Assembly (NCBI RefSeq): GCF_047872805.1
Contig: NZ_JBLQUK010000004.1
Location: forward strand, 62,001-126,000
From: Erythrobacter sp047872805
GTDB taxonomy: Bacteria; Pseudomonadota; Alphaproteobacteria; Sphingomonadales; Sphingomonadaceae
Length of the DNA stretch: 64,000 nt
Direction of reading: 5' to 3'
Shown here in pieces: positions 1 through 8,272 of this stretch (position 1 is the stretch's first letter; each line of letters starts with the position of its first letter). The notes beneath the pieces are model-generated. The model saw only the letters and a list, made by a program, of their open reading frames with translations. It had not been told where the DNA came from and made no database searches. Made by a program: the position numbers and the translations under genes.

Positions 1-556
1 CTTCGCGCGGATGGATCGCCGCCTCGTCGATTGACCCTTCGGAGGCGTGGTGATCGTCGATCAAGCGGTTTCTGGTGTCGAGATACAGCACCCGCACCCG
101 TTCAAAGGTCAGGTGCGCCATGTCGATCGACAGATAATCGATCAGCGCCTGCCAGCTTCCCAGAACCGGCTTTTCGCTGACTTCGCTGCGGGCCATGCGG
201 CGCGCGGCAATCGCCACAATCTTGAGCGCGGCGGCGCTCGATTCGCCCATGCCCTTGACCAACTGCAACGCTGCTGGGTCGGCATTAAGCACACCTGCAA
301 GCGACCCGAAGCGCGCGATTAATGTCTTTGCCAAGGGCTTGGTATCGCCCTGCTTGATCGCGGCGAATAAAAGGTATTCGAGCACTTCGTAATCGGCCAA
401 TGCCTCTGCGCCGCCTTTCAGCAGGCGTTGGCGCAATCTTTCGCGGTGTCCTTTGCCTGCCGCCTTGCTCGAATCCGAGGCAGGCGCAACCACGGGTGCG
501 CCGTTGACGCCGAAATCAAAAATGTCTTCAGATTGTGGCAATCTGCGCCTCACCAC
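1..556 (-). CDS. radC: DNA repair/JAB-domain protein RadC, 5' part only
   Basis: The minus strand reads a RadC-type protein that runs off the left edge of the window. A helix-hairpin-helix-like stretch (VLNADPAALQLVKGMGESSA) is followed by YLSIDMAHLTFERVRVLYLD and then the approach to the JAB metal-binding region (EGSIDEAAIHPRE). The HxHPSGDP metal motif itself must lie outside the window. The start is uncertain: two adjacent GTG codons at 556 and 553 are the first reasonable choice, and a TTG lies further upstream. The gene diverges from ydbH, and their 5' ends are about 60 bases apart. RadC proteins are MPN/JAB metalloprotein family members; their role in repair is not firmly established. 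Confidence 0.85.
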   Translation of the reverse strand, partial: MVRRRLPQSEDIFDFGVNGAPVVAPASDSSKAAGKGHRERLRQRLLKGGAEALADYEVLEYLLFAAIKQGDTKPLAKTLIARFGSLAGVLNADPAALQLVKGMGESSAAALKIVAIAARRMARSEVSEKPVLGSWQALIDYLSIDMAHLTFERVRVLYLDTRNRLIDDHHASEGSIDEAAIHPRE

Positions 557-613
557 TTTTGTGACCCCGATCTCATTGCCTTTGGCAGGCGATCTGCGCA
601 AGTGAAGACGAGA

Positions 614-3600
614 ATGACCCTGGCCGCATCTTCATCAGAATCGAGCACAGCGCCGTCTGCACCCGGTCGCCGTCTTTGGCGGCAAGGGCGGTTAGCGCAG
701 ATTGCAGCGGTCATTCTGGGCGTTCTTGCAATTGCGCTGGCCATTGTGTGGTTCAGTCGGGATCGGATTGCGGCCGACTTCATCGATCAGGCGCTGACTG
801 AATCTGGCATCGCCGCAACTTATGAGATTGAAGAGATTGGCCCGCAGCGGCAGGTCCTGCGCAATCTGGTGATCGGCGATCCCGCTGCGCCAGACCTGAC
901 CGCAGAACGGATTATCGTCGATATTGCTTATAGCTTTGGCTCGGCAGGAATCGGCGAGGTGCAATTGGTGAAGCCGCGCCTGTTTGGTCGCTATCGGGAA
1001 GGGGTGTTCAGCCTCGGTGCGCTTGATCCATTGATCTTTAGCGAAAGCGATGAGCCCGCGGCGTTACCCGCTCTCAACCTCAGGATTATCGATGGCCGCG
1101 CGCGGTTTGACAGCGATTTTGGTGTGATCGGGGTGAAGCTTGATGGAGCAGGGCGGCTGGACGATGGCTTTGCCGGGAAACTTGCAGCGACCGCTCCGGG
1201 GCTTGATTCAGATGGCTGCAAAGTCCGGACTGCGACGTTGTACGGCGATCTTTCCTCTGCCGCTGGGGCGCTGAAATTCGAGGGGCCCGTCCGCCTGCGC
1301 GGCGCGGCCTGCGCAGGGGCAAGCGCGGCCCGCATGGATGCGCAGATTACCGCCAATTTGCTCAAGGATTTCGGAGCAGTGACCGGCGAGGCGCGGTTAG
1401 TGGTGGAGGACGCGGCCTACGCCGACGCAACGCTTGACCGTGTCGCGGGACAGTTGAGCGGCGCGTGGCGCTTTGCCGGGGATGAGGGCAATGCGGCGGG
1501 CGAGATCAGCGCGACGCACGCACTGATCGCGACCGGGCTGCGCACGCCCTATTTGCGGCTGGAAAGGCTTGCCGCCTATGGCAATCTGGCCAGCACCACG
1601 GGACTTTCTCGGACCGAATGGACCACCTCGCTCAGCGGGGAGGCCATCGAACTGGAGCGTGACTATTTCGCCGGATTGACTGATGCCCGCGTGGGGGCCG
1701 CGGGCACACTGATGGGGCCGTTGCTGGAAAAATTTGAGCGCGCCCTTGATCGAGCCTTTCGGGGTGGGCGGCTTTCGGGCGATATGTCGCTGCGGGTCAA
1801 TGACCAATCGTTCAATATCAATATCCCCGAAGCGCGCTTGCGAGGCGCGAGTGGTGAAACCGTGCTGGCGCTATCCCGCCTCGGCTACACCAGCCGCGAC
1901 GCGCGGCTGTCGGGCAATATCATGACCGGGGGCGAGGATATGCCTCGCATCGCTGGACGGATGGAGCAGATCGCGGGGGGCGATTTCGCTTTGCGGCTGA
2001 CCATGGCGGAATATCGCGCCGGGCAAAATGCACTGGCAATCCCTCGGTTGCAGGTGCGGCAGGATATTCGCGGCCAGTATGCATTTGATGGGGTCATAGA
2101 GGCCGAAGGAGCTATCCCCGGCGGTGCATTTCGGGGCGCGGTGGTGCCGGTCATAGGAAACTGGGCGCAGTCAACCGGTCTCGCCATCGCTCCGCGTTGC
2201 ACTGATGTGCGCTTTTCTGGCCTTTCCTATTACAACCTCACCGTGTCAGGCCGCGCAATCACGTTTTGCCCGGTCGATGGCCAGCCGATGATTTCATACC
2301 GCGATCAATTGCGAATCGCTGCGCAAACCGTCTCACTCTCACTTGGCGGAGAAATTGGCGGTTCGCCCGCGCAAATAGACGCTGCTCGTGCCGTGCTGCG
2401 CTATCCCGGAACGTTCGAGGTTGAAGCGCTGGACGCAGCAATTGGCGCGCAGGACAATGCTGTGCGATTGTCGGCACGAACACTCTTGGGCGAAATTGGC
2501 GAGGCTACGGGCGGCACTTTCGAGGGCGGAACGGCGGCGCTTGACGTGGTGCCGCTCGACCTGACTGACCTGTCAGGCGCATGGAGTTTTGCCGACAGCG
2601 TGCTGAACATCGGTGGGGGGGCCTTTACCCTGACCGAACGCACCGGAGAGGGGCTCGCACCAGAGGCACGGTTTGAACCGCTGCTGGCCGAAGGGGCAAC
2701 GCTAAGTCTGCGGGACAATGTCATCGAAGCCTATGCTCCGCTGCGGGCCAGAGCAGGGGGGCAGATCATTACCGCCGCTACCATCCGGCACGGTCTGTCC
2801 GACGGGATTGGCCATGCGGATATCGAAGTGCCCGGAATTCGGTTCAACAAATCGTTTCAGCCCGATAATCTCAGTTACCTGACCTTTGGTGTTATCTCGC
2901 TCGCCGAAGGGACGGTGCAGGGCGAGGGCCGGATCGACTGGAACGCCGATGACATCAGAAGTTCGGGAAGGTTCCGCACCGATAATTTCGATTTCGCCGC
3001 CGCCTTTGGCCCGGTGCGCGGTGTGGCGGGTGAAATCCATTTCACCGATCTCATCAATCTCACCACCGCACCGTCGCAGGTCATTGATATTGCTTCGGTC
3101 AATCCCGGGGTAGAGGCGCTGGGCGGGCGCATCACCTATTCGATGACTAATGGCGAGATCATCAATGTTGATGGCGGGCGCTGGCCGTTCATGGGCGGCG
3201 AATTGATCCTGCGCCCCACTTCGATCGAATATGGCACAAGCGGCGGACAAAGCTATGTGTTTGAGCTCATCGCGCTCGATGCGGCGACCTTTGTTTCGCA
3301 GATGGAACTGACCAATCTGGCGGCGAGCGGCACGTTCGACGGGACCATCCCGATCTATTTCGACGCAGAGGGCAATGGCTCGATTCAGGGCGGTCTGCTG
3401 ATCTCGCGTCCGCCTGGCGGCAATGTCGCCTATGTTGGCGAACTGACCTACGAGGACCTCGGCACAATGGGGAATTATGCGTTCCAGACACTGCGCTCGC
3501 TCGATTACCGTCAGATGAGCGTTGAGCTCAACGGCGATCTGGCAGGTGAGATTGTCACCAATTTCCAGATTGACGGCGTGCGGCAGGGAAGTGGAACGAG

Positions 3601-3904
3601 TCAGAATTTCATCACCCGCGAAATCGCCAAGCTGCCGATCCGGTTCAAGATTAATGTTCGGTCGGACAATTTCTATCTGCTGGCGACGATTGTGCGCGGG
3701 CTTTTCGATCCGACGGTGTTTGGCAATCCGGTGGATCAAGGATTGCTGGGGGTCGAGGGTGGACGATTCGTGCCGCGCAGGCCGTTTGCCGGTCCACGTC
3801 CCGATACCCCGGTACCGCCGACTGAAAAAACGCCAGAGCCCGTCGATGCCGACCGGCGTGATGAATTGTCCGTTCAACCTCCAGAAAGCGATGACCTGCC
3901 ATGA
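614..3904 (+). CDS. ydbH: YdbH-family AsmA-like intermembrane lipid transport protein
   Basis: A 1096-residue protein with one N-terminal membrane helix (about residues 27-47) and a long beta-rich periplasmic body, ending in a proline-rich acidic tail. The C-terminal part around 'LEALGGRITYS'- and 'YEDLGTMGNYAF'-like segments matches the DctA-YdbH domain. In E. coli, YdbH is one of three AsmA-like proteins (with TamB and YhdP) that support phospholipid movement to the outer membrane. The frame is open back to 428, but the ATG at 614 is chosen because it directly precedes the hydrophobic helix and avoids overlapping radC. The stop overlaps the next small open frame by ATGA. The ynbE and ydbL neighbours support the assignment strongly. 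Confidence 0.88.
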   Translation: MTLAASSSESSTAPSAPGRRLWRQGRLAQIAAVILGVLAIALAIVWFSRDRIAADFIDQALTESGIAATYEIEEIGPQRQVLRNLVIGDPAAPDLTAERIIVDIAYSFGSAGIGEVQLVKPRLFGRYREGVFSLGALDPLIFSESDEPAALPALNLRIIDGRARFDSDFGVIGVKLDGAGRLDDGFAGKLAATAPGLDSDGCKVRTATLYGDLSSAAGALKFEGPVRLRGAACAGASAARMDAQITANLLKDFGAVTGEARLVVEDAAYADATLDRVAGQLSGAWRFAGDEGNAAGEISATHALIATGLRTPYLRLERLAAYGNLASTTGLSRTEWTTSLSGEAIELERDYFAGLTDARVGAAGTLMGPLLEKFERALDRAFRGGRLSGDMSLRVNDQSFNINIPEARLRGASGETVLALSRLGYTSRDARLSGNIMTGGEDMPRIAGRMEQIAGGDFALRLTMAEYRAGQNALAIPRLQVRQDIRGQYAFDGVIEAEGAIPGGAFRGAVVPVIGNWAQSTGLAIAPRCTDVRFSGLSYYNLTVSGRAITFCPVDGQPMISYRDQLRIAAQTVSLSLGGEIGGSPAQIDAARAVLRYPGTFEVEALDAAIGAQDNAVRLSARTLLGEIGEATGGTFEGGTAALDVVPLDLTDLSGAWSFADSVLNIGGGAFTLTERTGEGLAPEARFEPLLAEGATLSLRDNVIEAYAPLRARAGGQIITAATIRHGLSDGIGHADIEVPGIRFNKSFQPDNLSYLTFGVISLAEGTVQGEGRIDWNADDIRSSGRFRTDNFDFAAAFGPVRGVAGEIHFTDLINLTTAPSQVIDIASVNPGVEALGGRITYSMTNGEIINVDGGRWPFMGGELILRPTSIEYGTSGGQSYVFELIALDAATFVSQMELTNLAASGTFDGTIPIYFDAEGNGSIQGGLLISRPPGGNVAYVGELTYEDLGTMGNYAFQTLRSLDYRQMSVELNGDLAGEIVTNFQIDGVRQGSGTSQNFITREIAKLPIRFKINVRSDNFYLLATIVRGLFDPTVFGNPVDQGLLGVEGGRFVPRRPFAGPRPDTPVPPTEKTPEPVDADRRDELSVQPPESDDLP

Positions 3905-3972
3905 AAGAGCCGAAATTGACCCCAACCGGCGCTGATGCCACATTCGCAAACCGATCTGGCAGAGGGGCAGGG

Positions 3973-4161
3973 ATGAACAGGATTGCGGCGCGGGCCGGAT
4001 TGATGATTGCAGCCATTGCGGCGCTGGGCGGATGTATCAATATCGCCGCACCCGATGAACCGATTGTCATTCAGCTCGACATCAATATCCGGGCCGAAGT
4101 TCTTTACCGGCTGGCAGAGGACGCCAGCAACACGATTGACGAGAATGCGGATATTTTCTGA
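3973..4161 (+). CDS. ynbE: YnbE-family lipoprotein
   Basis: A 62-residue lipoprotein. The signal segment MNRIAARAGLMIAAIAALGG ends in a lipobox with Cys at residue 21. The mature part contains the YnbE-like run IVIQLDINIRAEVLYRL. The frame is open from an ATG at 3901 that overlaps the ydbH stop, but the ATG at 3973 has an AGAGGGG ribosome site at 3961-3967 and gives a normal signal peptide and the usual family length (61 in E. coli). YnbE is an outer-membrane lipoprotein that works with YdbH as a bridge partner; the gene order here is the conserved ydbH-ynbE-ydbL. Confidence 0.88.
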   Translation: MNRIAARAGLMIAAIAALGGCINIAAPDEPIVIQLDINIRAEVLYRLAEDASNTIDENADIF

Positions 4162-4220
4162 TCCCGCGCAGACACGCCCGATGCGGCAAAAGGCCCGATG
4201 CGGCAAAAGGAACGATTGAA

Positions 4221-4619
4221 ATGACCACTCTTCGCCATTTCGGGCTTGCCAGCGCCGCCGCGCTTGCGGCCATTGTTGCTGTCACGGGATTTGTTGCCCC
4301 GGCACAGGCGCAGCGCGATCCAGCCTATGCCGCAGCACGCGCAAGCGGCGCGATTGGTGAAAAAACCGATGGCTATATCGGTATCGTGGGTACGGCGACG
4401 CCCGAATTGCAGCGATTGGTGAACGATATCAACAACCGCCGCCGCACCGTTTACACAGACAAGGCCAACGAAAATGAGGCGACGGTCGAACAATATGCAA
4501 TCACCGCCGGGTGTCAGGCGATTGCCCGCACCGTGCCAGGCGAGAAGTATCAGGCCCCCGATGGATCGTGGAAAACGCGCACCGACGCCCCGCCTGAACG
4601 GATGACGATCTGCCCTTAA
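4221..4619 (+). CDS. ydbL: YdbL-family (DUF1318) periplasmic protein
   Basis: A 132-residue protein with an N-terminal signal peptide, probably cleaved after PAQA (about residue 29). The mature part contains the DUF1318 features: an Ala-rich start, GEKTDGYIGIV near residues 47-57, and the helix LVNDINNRRRTVYTDKA. A C-terminal extension carries two cysteines that may form a disulfide. YdbL is the periplasmic chaperone-like third member of the YdbH-YnbE-YdbL set and is thought to control the YdbH-YnbE bridge. The gene lies 59 bases after ynbE and is presumably co-transcribed. Confidence 0.87.
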   Translation: MTTLRHFGLASAAALAAIVAVTGFVAPAQAQRDPAYAAARASGAIGEKTDGYIGIVGTATPELQRLVNDINNRRRTVYTDKANENEATVEQYAITAGCQAIARTVPGEKYQAPDGSWKTRTDAPPERMTICP

Positions 4620-4653
4620 GGCGCTTGCGTTCAAAACCACTGCGCCGCAGCCA

Positions 4654-4682
4654 TTGACTTGAGTTTTGCCCTCTTCTAGGGG
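4654..4682 (+). promoter_or_regulatory. Candidate promoter upstream of the F0 operon
   Basis: In the 125-base gap between ydbL and atpI there is a TTGACT hexamer at 4654-4659. It is followed after 17 bases by a weak -10 candidate, TAGGGG, at 4677-4682; TCTAGG at 4675 is an alternative. The -35 is good and the -10 is poor, so this is only a candidate. Confidence 0.3.
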
Positions 4683-4744
4683 GCAGTCGCCCTCGGCGGG
4701 CACCTTTATGCTGTGTGCCTGGCGTCTCCTAACAGGAACCAAGC

Positions 4745-5071
4745 ATGCGCGACGAGAAGCCCGCCCGAGAACCAATCGCTGAGGATGCGCGGATCGACGC
4801 GCTCGAAGCGCGGCTGAAAGCCGCACGCGAGCGTGAAGAGAAGCGCAATCGTTCGTCAGTGCAGGGGACCGATGCGAATTATCGCAGCGGAAACCGAGTG
4901 CTGGCGGATTTGTTAGGCGGTATTCTTGGCGGCACGGTTATCGGCTGGGCGTTTGATGCGCTCGCGGGAACCTTGCCCTGGGGTCTGTTGGTCGGCCTGT
5001 TCGTTGGAATTGGCGTCGCCTTCAGAAACATTATTCTTGCGGCAAACTCTCGCCCTGAGGACCCACAATAG
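4745..5071 (+). CDS. atpI: ATP synthase protein I (AtpI)
   Basis: A 108-residue protein. It has a charged N-terminal half (residues 1-50, rich in Glu, Arg and Lys) and two membrane helices near residues 55-75 and 80-100, with the GGxxxGxxxD/G pattern GGILGGTVIGWAFDALAG typical of AtpI. AtpI is a small membrane protein linked to assembly of the c-ring and to Mg2+ handling. It opens the F0 operon, 51 bases before atpB, as is usual in alphaproteobacteria. Confidence 0.88.
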   Translation: MRDEKPAREPIAEDARIDALEARLKAAREREEKRNRSSVQGTDANYRSGNRVLADLLGGILGGTVIGWAFDALAGTLPWGLLVGLFVGIGVAFRNIILAANSRPEDPQ

Positions 5072-5122
5072 GGTTCGCACATTCGGGGCGCGTTTTTACA
5101 GGTACTAGGGATACAAGAGATC

Positions 5123-5911
5123 GTGGCAGCCGAAGAAGGCAAAGTCGATCCAATGGCGCAATTCCAGATCGAGCCGATGTTCGGCTCGGCTGACTGGGAA
5201 ATCGCAGGGTTCGACATCGCATTCACCAATTCCGCATTGTGGATGGCAATCACGGTCGCCCTGTTGTGGGTGTTCGTTGCCGGCGGCATGAAACGCGAAC
5301 TGGTGCCGGGTCGCTGGCAGATGGCGGTGGAGACCTTCACTGGGTTTATCGACGATATGCTGGAGGCAAACGTTGGCAAGGAAGGGCGCAAATATGTGCC
5401 CTATATCTTCAGCCTGTTTATGTTCATCCTGTTCGCCAACCTGCTGGGTTTGCTGCCGATCGGGGTGTTGGGCCTGCATCCATTTACCTTCACGAGCCAT
5501 TTCACAGTGACCGGCGTGCTCGCAGCGATCAGTTTCAGCATCGTGCTGATCGTGGGTTTCTGGAAGCACGGGATCAAGTTTTTCGCGCTGTTTGTGCCGC
5601 ACGGCACACCGCTGCCGATGATCCCCGCGATTTTCCTGATCGAGTTGTTTTCGTTCATGATCCGCCCGTTCAGCCTCGCCTTGCGGCTGTTTGTGGCGAT
5701 GATGGCAGGGCACGTTCTGCTCAAGGTGCTGTCGAGCTTTGTCATTGACGGGCTTAATTTCGGTATCGGCACCAGCCTGATCGTGGCAATTCCCAGCTTT
5801 GCGCTGATGGTGGCGATCAGCGCGCTCGAAATTCTGGTCGCAGGCATTCAGGCCTACGTCTTTGCCCTGCTTGCATCGCTGTATATCAACGACGCTGAGC
5901 ATCTTCACTGA
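5123..5911 (+). CDS. atpB: F0F1 ATP synthase subunit a
   Basis: A 262-residue polytopic membrane protein forming the stator half-channels for protons in F0. The essential arginine is visible as Arg188 in MIRPFSLALRLFVAMMAGH, the canonical helix facing the c-ring. The start is GTG at 5123, preceded by a purine-rich CAAGAGA site; an in-frame ATG lies 10 codons later. Membrane segments begin around residues 33, 90, 125, 145, 180 and 215. It is followed 50 bases later by atpE. Confidence 0.95.
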   Translation: MAAEEGKVDPMAQFQIEPMFGSADWEIAGFDIAFTNSALWMAITVALLWVFVAGGMKRELVPGRWQMAVETFTGFIDDMLEANVGKEGRKYVPYIFSLFMFILFANLLGLLPIGVLGLHPFTFTSHFTVTGVLAAISFSIVLIVGFWKHGIKFFALFVPHGTPLPMIPAIFLIELFSFMIRPFSLALRLFVAMMAGHVLLKVLSSFVIDGLNFGIGTSLIVAIPSFALMVAISALEILVAGIQAYVFALLASLYINDAEHLH

Positions 5912-5961
5912 TTTTCACAATTTCCCTTTCCAACAGAATTGATTTTTAAGGAGTTTTTATA

Positions 5962-6189
5962 ATGGAAGCAGAAGCAGCCAAGCTCGTCGGCGCAGGCCTT
6001 GCAGCAATCGGTGCCGGTATGGCCGCGATTGGCGTGGGCAACGTCTTTGGATCGTTCCTTGAAAGCGCGCTGCGCAATCCGGGCGCTGCCGATGGTCAAC
6101 AGGGCCGTCTGTTCATCGGCTTTGCCGCAGCCGAACTTCTCGGTCTGCTGGCATTCGTCGTTGCAATGATCCTGATCTTCGTCGCTTAA
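5962..6189 (+). CDS. atpE: F0F1 ATP synthase subunit c
   Basis: A 75-residue hairpin of two membrane helices. The first helix contains the Gly/Ala-rich GAGLAAIGAGMAAIGVGNVFG, and the second carries the proton-binding acid Glu58 in FAAAELLGLLAF. The polar loop RNPGAADGQQ matches the c-subunit pattern. A strong AAGGAG ribosome site lies 7 bases before the ATG, fitting the need for many c copies per complex. A large GC-rich hairpin follows the stop (see the 6205-6240 entry). Confidence 0.96.
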   Translation: MEAEAAKLVGAGLAAIGAGMAAIGVGNVFGSFLESALRNPGAADGQQGRLFIGFAAAELLGLLAFVVAMILIFVA

Positions 6190-6204
6190 TACGCGTGTGA
6201 AGAT

Positions 6205-6240
6205 GTGCGGGCCGGTCTGCACGGCAGATCGGCCCGGCAC
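6205..6240 (+). promoter_or_regulatory. Hairpin between atpE and atpF' (possible attenuator or mRNA stabiliser)
   Basis: The arms are 6205-6220 and 6224-6240, which pair over 16 bases with one bulged C and a 3-base loop. The hairpin begins 16 bases after the atpE stop. There is no proper T-tract, only a loose GTTCTGATTT. Such hairpins after the c-subunit gene can protect the upstream mRNA or reduce downstream transcription; that role is inferred. Confidence 0.6.
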
Positions 6241-6286
6241 GTTCTGATTTGACGATTTTCCGGACCCTCAAAAGGCAACACTGACC

Positions 6287-6781
6287 ATGCCTCAGATAGC
6301 CCAATTGGCCGAGACCTATTCCAGCCAGATATTCTGGCTGCTGGTGTTCTTTGGCATCACCTTCTTTCTTATCGGTCGGGGCATGGTGCCCAAAGTGATG
6401 AGCACGGTGGCGCTGCGGGACAAACAGATCGCAGACGATCTTGCCGCTGCACAAGGCGCGCGGGAAGCTGCGAATGAACAGGAAGACGCCTGGCGTGAGC
6501 GCGAGAATGAAAATCGCGCCGCTGCGCAGGGCTTAATCGCGGAAGCCAAGGCCAAGGCGGCTGCGGCATCGGAAAAGAAGCTGGCGGCTGCACAAAAGCG
6601 GCTCGATACCAAACTTGCCAAGGCTGAAGCCGAGATCGAGGAAGCGCGCAACAGTGCGATGACCGAAGTTGAGGATGTCGCTGCCGAAGCCGCGCAGGAC
6701 ATCGTCGCGCGGCTCGCTGGTGCGAAGGTCGACATCCGTTCCGCGCGCTCTGCGGTAAAGAAAGTGCTCGCCCATGGTTGA
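6287..6781 (+). CDS. F0F1 ATP synthase subunit b' (first b-type stator subunit)
   Basis: A 164-residue protein with a single N-terminal membrane helix (about residues 12-32, IFWLLVFFGITFFLIGRG) followed by a long Ala/Glu/Lys-rich coiled coil. This is the b-type peripheral stalk. Alphaproteobacteria carry two diverged b subunits, b and b'. This upstream copy corresponds to b' by position. Its stop codon overlaps the start of the second b gene by 8 bases, implying translational coupling and equal production of the heterodimer. Confidence 0.9.
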   Translation: MPQIAQLAETYSSQIFWLLVFFGITFFLIGRGMVPKVMSTVALRDKQIADDLAAAQGAREAANEQEDAWRERENENRAAAQGLIAEAKAKAAAASEKKLAAAQKRLDTKLAKAEAEIEEARNSAMTEVEDVAAEAAQDIVARLAGAKVDIRSARSAVKKVLAHG

Positions 6782-7289
6782 TATCATCACCCTGACCGTC
6801 GCCGAAGGGCCGTCGGCCTTTGGCATTCAGGATTACGTCTGGGTGTCGCTGTCGATGCTCGTGTTGATCGGCGTGTTTGTCTGGAAAAAAGTTCCGGGCA
6901 TGATCGTGGCCGGGCTCGACAGCAAGATTGCCGAGATCAAGCAGCAGCTCGACGAAGCCAAGGCCCTGCGCGCCGAAGCCGAAGCCTTGCGCGACGAATA
7001 TGCCGCCAAGATTGCGGGCGCTGAAAAAGACGCCGAGGCGATGATGGAAAACGCCGGCCGCGAAGCCGAAGCGATCCTCACCAAGGCCGAGGCCGATAGC
7101 GAAGCGATGGTTGCGCGCCGCAAACGAATGGCCGAAGACAAGATCGCCGCGGCCGAACGTGAAGCGGTCGACGCGGTCCGCGCCAGTGCCGCCAACGCCG
7201 CCGCAGCTGCCTCGCGCAGCCTGATCGCCGAACGTCACGACAGTGCAGCTGACAAGGCGCTCGCCGATGAGGTCATCGCCTCGCTCTAG
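6774..7289 (+). CDS. atpF: F0F1 ATP synthase subunit b
   Basis: A 171-residue second b-type stator subunit. It has a short N-terminal segment, a membrane helix at about residues 19-37 (WVSLSMLVLIGVFVWKKVPG) and a long coiled coil rich in Ala, Glu and Lys. It ends the F0 operon; no alpha, beta, gamma, delta or epsilon subunit genes lie nearby, so F1 is encoded elsewhere. The TAG stop shares a CTAG palindrome with the stop of the convergent oxidoreductase gene. Confidence 0.92.
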   Translation: MVDIITLTVAEGPSAFGIQDYVWVSLSMLVLIGVFVWKKVPGMIVAGLDSKIAEIKQQLDEAKALRAEAEALRDEYAAKIAGAEKDAEAMMENAGREAEAILTKAEADSEAMVARRKRMAEDKIAAAEREAVDAVRASAANAAAAASRSLIAERHDSAADKALADEVIASL

Positions 7290-8266
7290 ACGCCCGGTTC
7301 GAACACCACTTTGCCAATCAGCGCGCGGTCAGCCATCGCGCGAAATCCTTCGCGCCAGCGGGTAAGGGGCAGGATCCGGTCGATCACCGGCGTGATACGC
7401 CCAGCGGCTGCGAGATCTGCGATGGCGGTGTTTATGGCTACTCCGCGATCGGGGAAGCGGCGCGCATATTCCCCCGCACGCAGACCGACGATGGAAAATC
7501 CTTTGATCAACGGGATGTTGGTCGCAACATCGGCGATCCTTCCGCTGGTGAAGCCGACCACCACCAGCTTCCCGCCGAAGGCTACGCAGCGGGTTGATTC
7601 GTCGAAAACGTCACCGCCCACCGGATCGAACACAAGGTCACACAGCGCGCCGCCAGTGATTTCGGTCACTGCTTCCCTAAATCTTCCCTGTGCCAGAACG
7701 ACGGCATCGGCTTTGGAGCATTGGGCTAACTTTGCGCGCTTGGCTTCGCTCCCGGTTGCTACGATCACCCGTGCACCCATTGCTTTGGCGAGGTCAGCGG
7801 CGGCCAGTCCCACACCTCCGCTTGCGCCGTGGACCAGCACCCACTGGTTCTGTTTCAAGGCGCAGAGCTCGACAAGCCCGGTGTAAGCGGTGGAATAGGC
7901 CGCGCCCATTGCGGCAGCTTGAGCGAAATCCTGCCCCTCGGGAATGTGTGACAATCCGCGCGCCGGGATGCTTGAATACTCTGCAAAGCCCCCGGTCTTG
8001 TTACCGCCCATAACCCGGTCGCCAGCCGCAAAGCCGGTGTCAGCATCAGCTTCGATGACTTCGCCTGCGCATTCCAGCCCGCTGATGAAGGGCAACAGGG
8101 GTTTGAATTGGTAGGTGCCGCGCGTCATCAGCAGGTCAGGATAGTTGAGCGACGCCGCGCGCACCCGGATCAGCACCTCGCCTGCGCCGCGCCTAGGTTG
8201 GGGCGCATCGACCAGCGCTACGCCGGACAGATCCTGCGACAGAGATTCGACTCGCAATGCCTGCAT
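7286..8266 (-). CDS. NADPH:quinone oxidoreductase family protein (zinc-free MDR)
   Basis: A 326-residue medium-chain dehydrogenase/reductase. The N-terminal GroES-like domain has SLNYPDLLMTRGTYQ and PFISGLECAGEV. The Rossmann fold starts at GASGGVG (residues 147-153). The cysteine and histidine ligands of zinc alcohol dehydrogenases are absent, pointing to the quinone-oxidoreductase branch that reduces quinones or enoyl/enone substrates with NADPH. It converges on atpF with a shared CTAG stop. Its substrate cannot be told from sequence. Confidence 0.85.
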   Translation of the reverse strand: MQALRVESLSQDLSGVALVDAPQPRRGAGEVLIRVRAASLNYPDLLMTRGTYQFKPLLPFISGLECAGEVIEADADTGFAAGDRVMGGNKTGGFAEYSSIPARGLSHIPEGQDFAQAAAMGAAYSTAYTGLVELCALKQNQWVLVHGASGGVGLAAADLAKAMGARVIVATGSEAKRAKLAQCSKADAVVLAQGRFREAVTEITGGALCDLVFDPVGGDVFDESTRCVAFGGKLVVVGFTSGRIADVATNIPLIKGFSIVGLRAGEYARRFPDRGVAINTAIADLAAAGRITPVIDRILPLTRWREGFRAMADRALIGKVVFEPGV

Positions 8267-8272
8267 CGGGTG

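Noticed and set aside
428..613. N-terminal extension of YdbH
   Set aside because: The 62 extra residues overlap radC, lack hydrophobic or domain features, and the ATG at 614 leads directly to the membrane helix.
2702..3949. A 415-codon minus-strand frame opposite ydbH
   Set aside because: Antisense shadow without known motifs, and it would run across the ydbH-ynbE junction.
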